NCBI GenBank assembly: GCA_008015505.1
Contig: SSFR01000006.1
Location: forward strand, 124,001 to 188,000
Source: Pedobacter sp.
GTDB taxonomy: Bacteria; Bacteroidota; Bacteroidia; Sphingobacteriales; Sphingobacteriaceae
DNA length: 64,000 nucleotides
Direction of reading: 5' to 3'
The notes under the pieces were generated by a model. It was not told the origin of the DNA. It did no database searches and saw only the letters and a list, made by a program, of their open reading frames with translations. The translations under genes were made by a program, and so were the position numbers. This document shows positions 63,451-64,000 of this stretch, in pieces; the first letter of the stretch is position 1; every line of letters starts with the position of its first letter.

Positions 63451-64000
63451 TTAAGCCGATTTTTTAATCCATCCCTTGATCCTTTTTGAGTTAGAATCAG
63501 CAATCAAATACATACAGGGCACTAATATCAATGTTAAAAAGGTAGCAAATCCTAATCCAAAAATCATTGTCCATGATAAAGGACCCCAAAAGGCTACACT
63601 ATCACCACCAAAAAATATATGCGGATTAAACTCAGTAAACAATGTGGTAAAGTCAATATTGAGCCCCACAGCTAATGGGATTAACCCCAACATAGTTGCC
63701 GTAGCTGTTAAAAGCACCGGAGTCATCCGTGTACGACCTGCTTCTACAACTGCTTCTCGAACAGGCATCCCCTGCTCAATCATTAGATCTATAAACTCCA
63801 CCAGCAAAATGCCATTCCGAACCACAATACCTGCTAAAGCAACTATTCCAATACCAGACATCACAATAGACATATCCATCCTGAATATGGTAATGCCCAA
63901 TAAAACTCCAATAATGCTAAATAAAATCTCACTCAAAATAATGAATGGCTTACTGATCGAATTAAACTGAGTAACGAGTATAATTAAAATTAAACCCAAT
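63451..64000 (-). CDS. RND efflux pump inner-membrane subunit, C-terminal part (cut by window edge)
   Basis: At least 183 residues of an AcrB/CzcA/HAE1-type transporter, with its 5' end beyond 64000. Visible are the fourth-to-twelfth-helix region pattern: VALAGIVVRNGILLVEFIDLMIEQG, then the typical EAGRTRMTPVLLTATATMLGLIPLAVG, and a final WTMIFGLGFATFLTLILVPCMYLI helix. RND subunits work with a periplasmic adaptor and a TolC-like protein, not seen here. The substrate is not evident. Confidence 0.9.
   Translation of the reverse strand, partial: LGLILIILVTQFNSISKPFIILSEILFSIIGVLLGITIFRMDMSIVMSGIGIVALAGIVVRNGILLVEFIDLMIEQGMPVREAVVEAGRTRMTPVLLTATATMLGLIPLAVGLNIDFTTLFTEFNPHIFFGGDSVAFWGPLSWTMIFGLGFATFLTLILVPCMYLIADSNSKRIKGWIKKSA

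Noticed and set aside
63476..63970. Plus-strand frame opposite the RND gene
   Set aside because: Antisense shadow of a strongly recognisable RND transporter.

Overview
The window looks like the chromosome of a low-GC member of the Bacteroidota, most likely Sphingobacteriales (Pedobacter/Solitalea-like). Support comes from several directions. Promoters match the Bacteroidota consensus TTTG-N19-TAnnTTTG, for example in front of tRNA-Phe. Few genes have Shine-Dalgarno sequences. Lineage-typical genes are present: a DUF4293 membrane protein, a long-form NusB, a histone-H1-like protein, a NagZ/beta-lactamase relative and the YtxH/holin-X pair. Most of the window is dense housekeeping sequence. Accessory material is limited to a few islands. 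I place the organism no closer than this.

Layout. 1-6.2 kb: enolase, a FtsB/DivIC septum protein, a sugar-isomerase-type cupin, topoisomerase IV subunit B (parE), an alpha-oxoamine synthase of the sphingolipid/sulfonolipid type, and a histone-H1-like protein. 6.2-15.3 kb: dapA, a large conserved cytosolic protein of unknown function, DUF4293, a dolichol-phosphate-mannose-type glycosyltransferase, an orphan coiled-coil protein, ruvB, a BaiN-type flavoprotein, the threonylcarbamoyl-AMP synthase, a small secreted Lys-rich protein and mtgA. 15.5-20.8 kb: an accessory cluster with a LuxE-like acyl-protein synthetase, a LuxC-type reductase fused to a PaaK/LuxE-like adenylating domain, and a GNAT protein. 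No luciferase genes accompany it. 20.9-30.9 kb: a two-gene Fe-S/membrane electron-transfer module, tRNA-Phe, a PyrR-like PRTase, aroK, a frameshifted lipoprotein, an omega-amidase-like hydrolase, sucC, a LolD-type ATPase, an SDR, then the thrS-infC-rpmI-rplT operon (reverse strand). 32.9-46.8 kb: murB, lpdA, lapA, a secreted metalloprotease/propeller/barrel protein, an EamA transporter, a shortened GH3/serine-hydrolase fusion, the YtxH/holin-X/unknown trio, an AI-2E transporter, and a nusB-yajC-B12-binding-enoyl-CoA hydratase operon. 46.9-54.1 kb: dnaX, pssA-purS, rho, yajQ, an MFS transporter and a transposase remnant. 54.1-64 kb: an orphan protein, nhaA, the trpDFBA operon behind a transcription attenuator, pdxH, an ECF sigma factor paired with a membrane protein joining an anti-sigma-like cytosolic part to a periplasmic trypsin-like protease, a repeat-containing lipoprotein, and the 3' end of an RND efflux pump cut by the window edge.

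The strongest regulatory find is the trp attenuator. A 23-codon leader ORF with tandem TGG codons (60039-60110, reverse strand) precedes a classic terminator hairpin in front of trpD. The strongest candidate for an under-described system is the LuxE plus LuxC-adenylase cluster, whose parts predict an acid-to-aldehyde pathway outside bioluminescence. The sigma factor/anti-sigma-protease pair and the GH3-deleted serine hydrolase are further architectural oddities. Two imperfect copies of a dispersed intergenic element (19.27-19.44 kb and 35.70-35.81 kb) and a hairpin-rich GC island at 22.4 kb are repeats that the genes do not explain.

No CRISPR array, prophage, replication origin or rRNA was seen. 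Gene products are assigned by recognising motifs and families. No database search was run.
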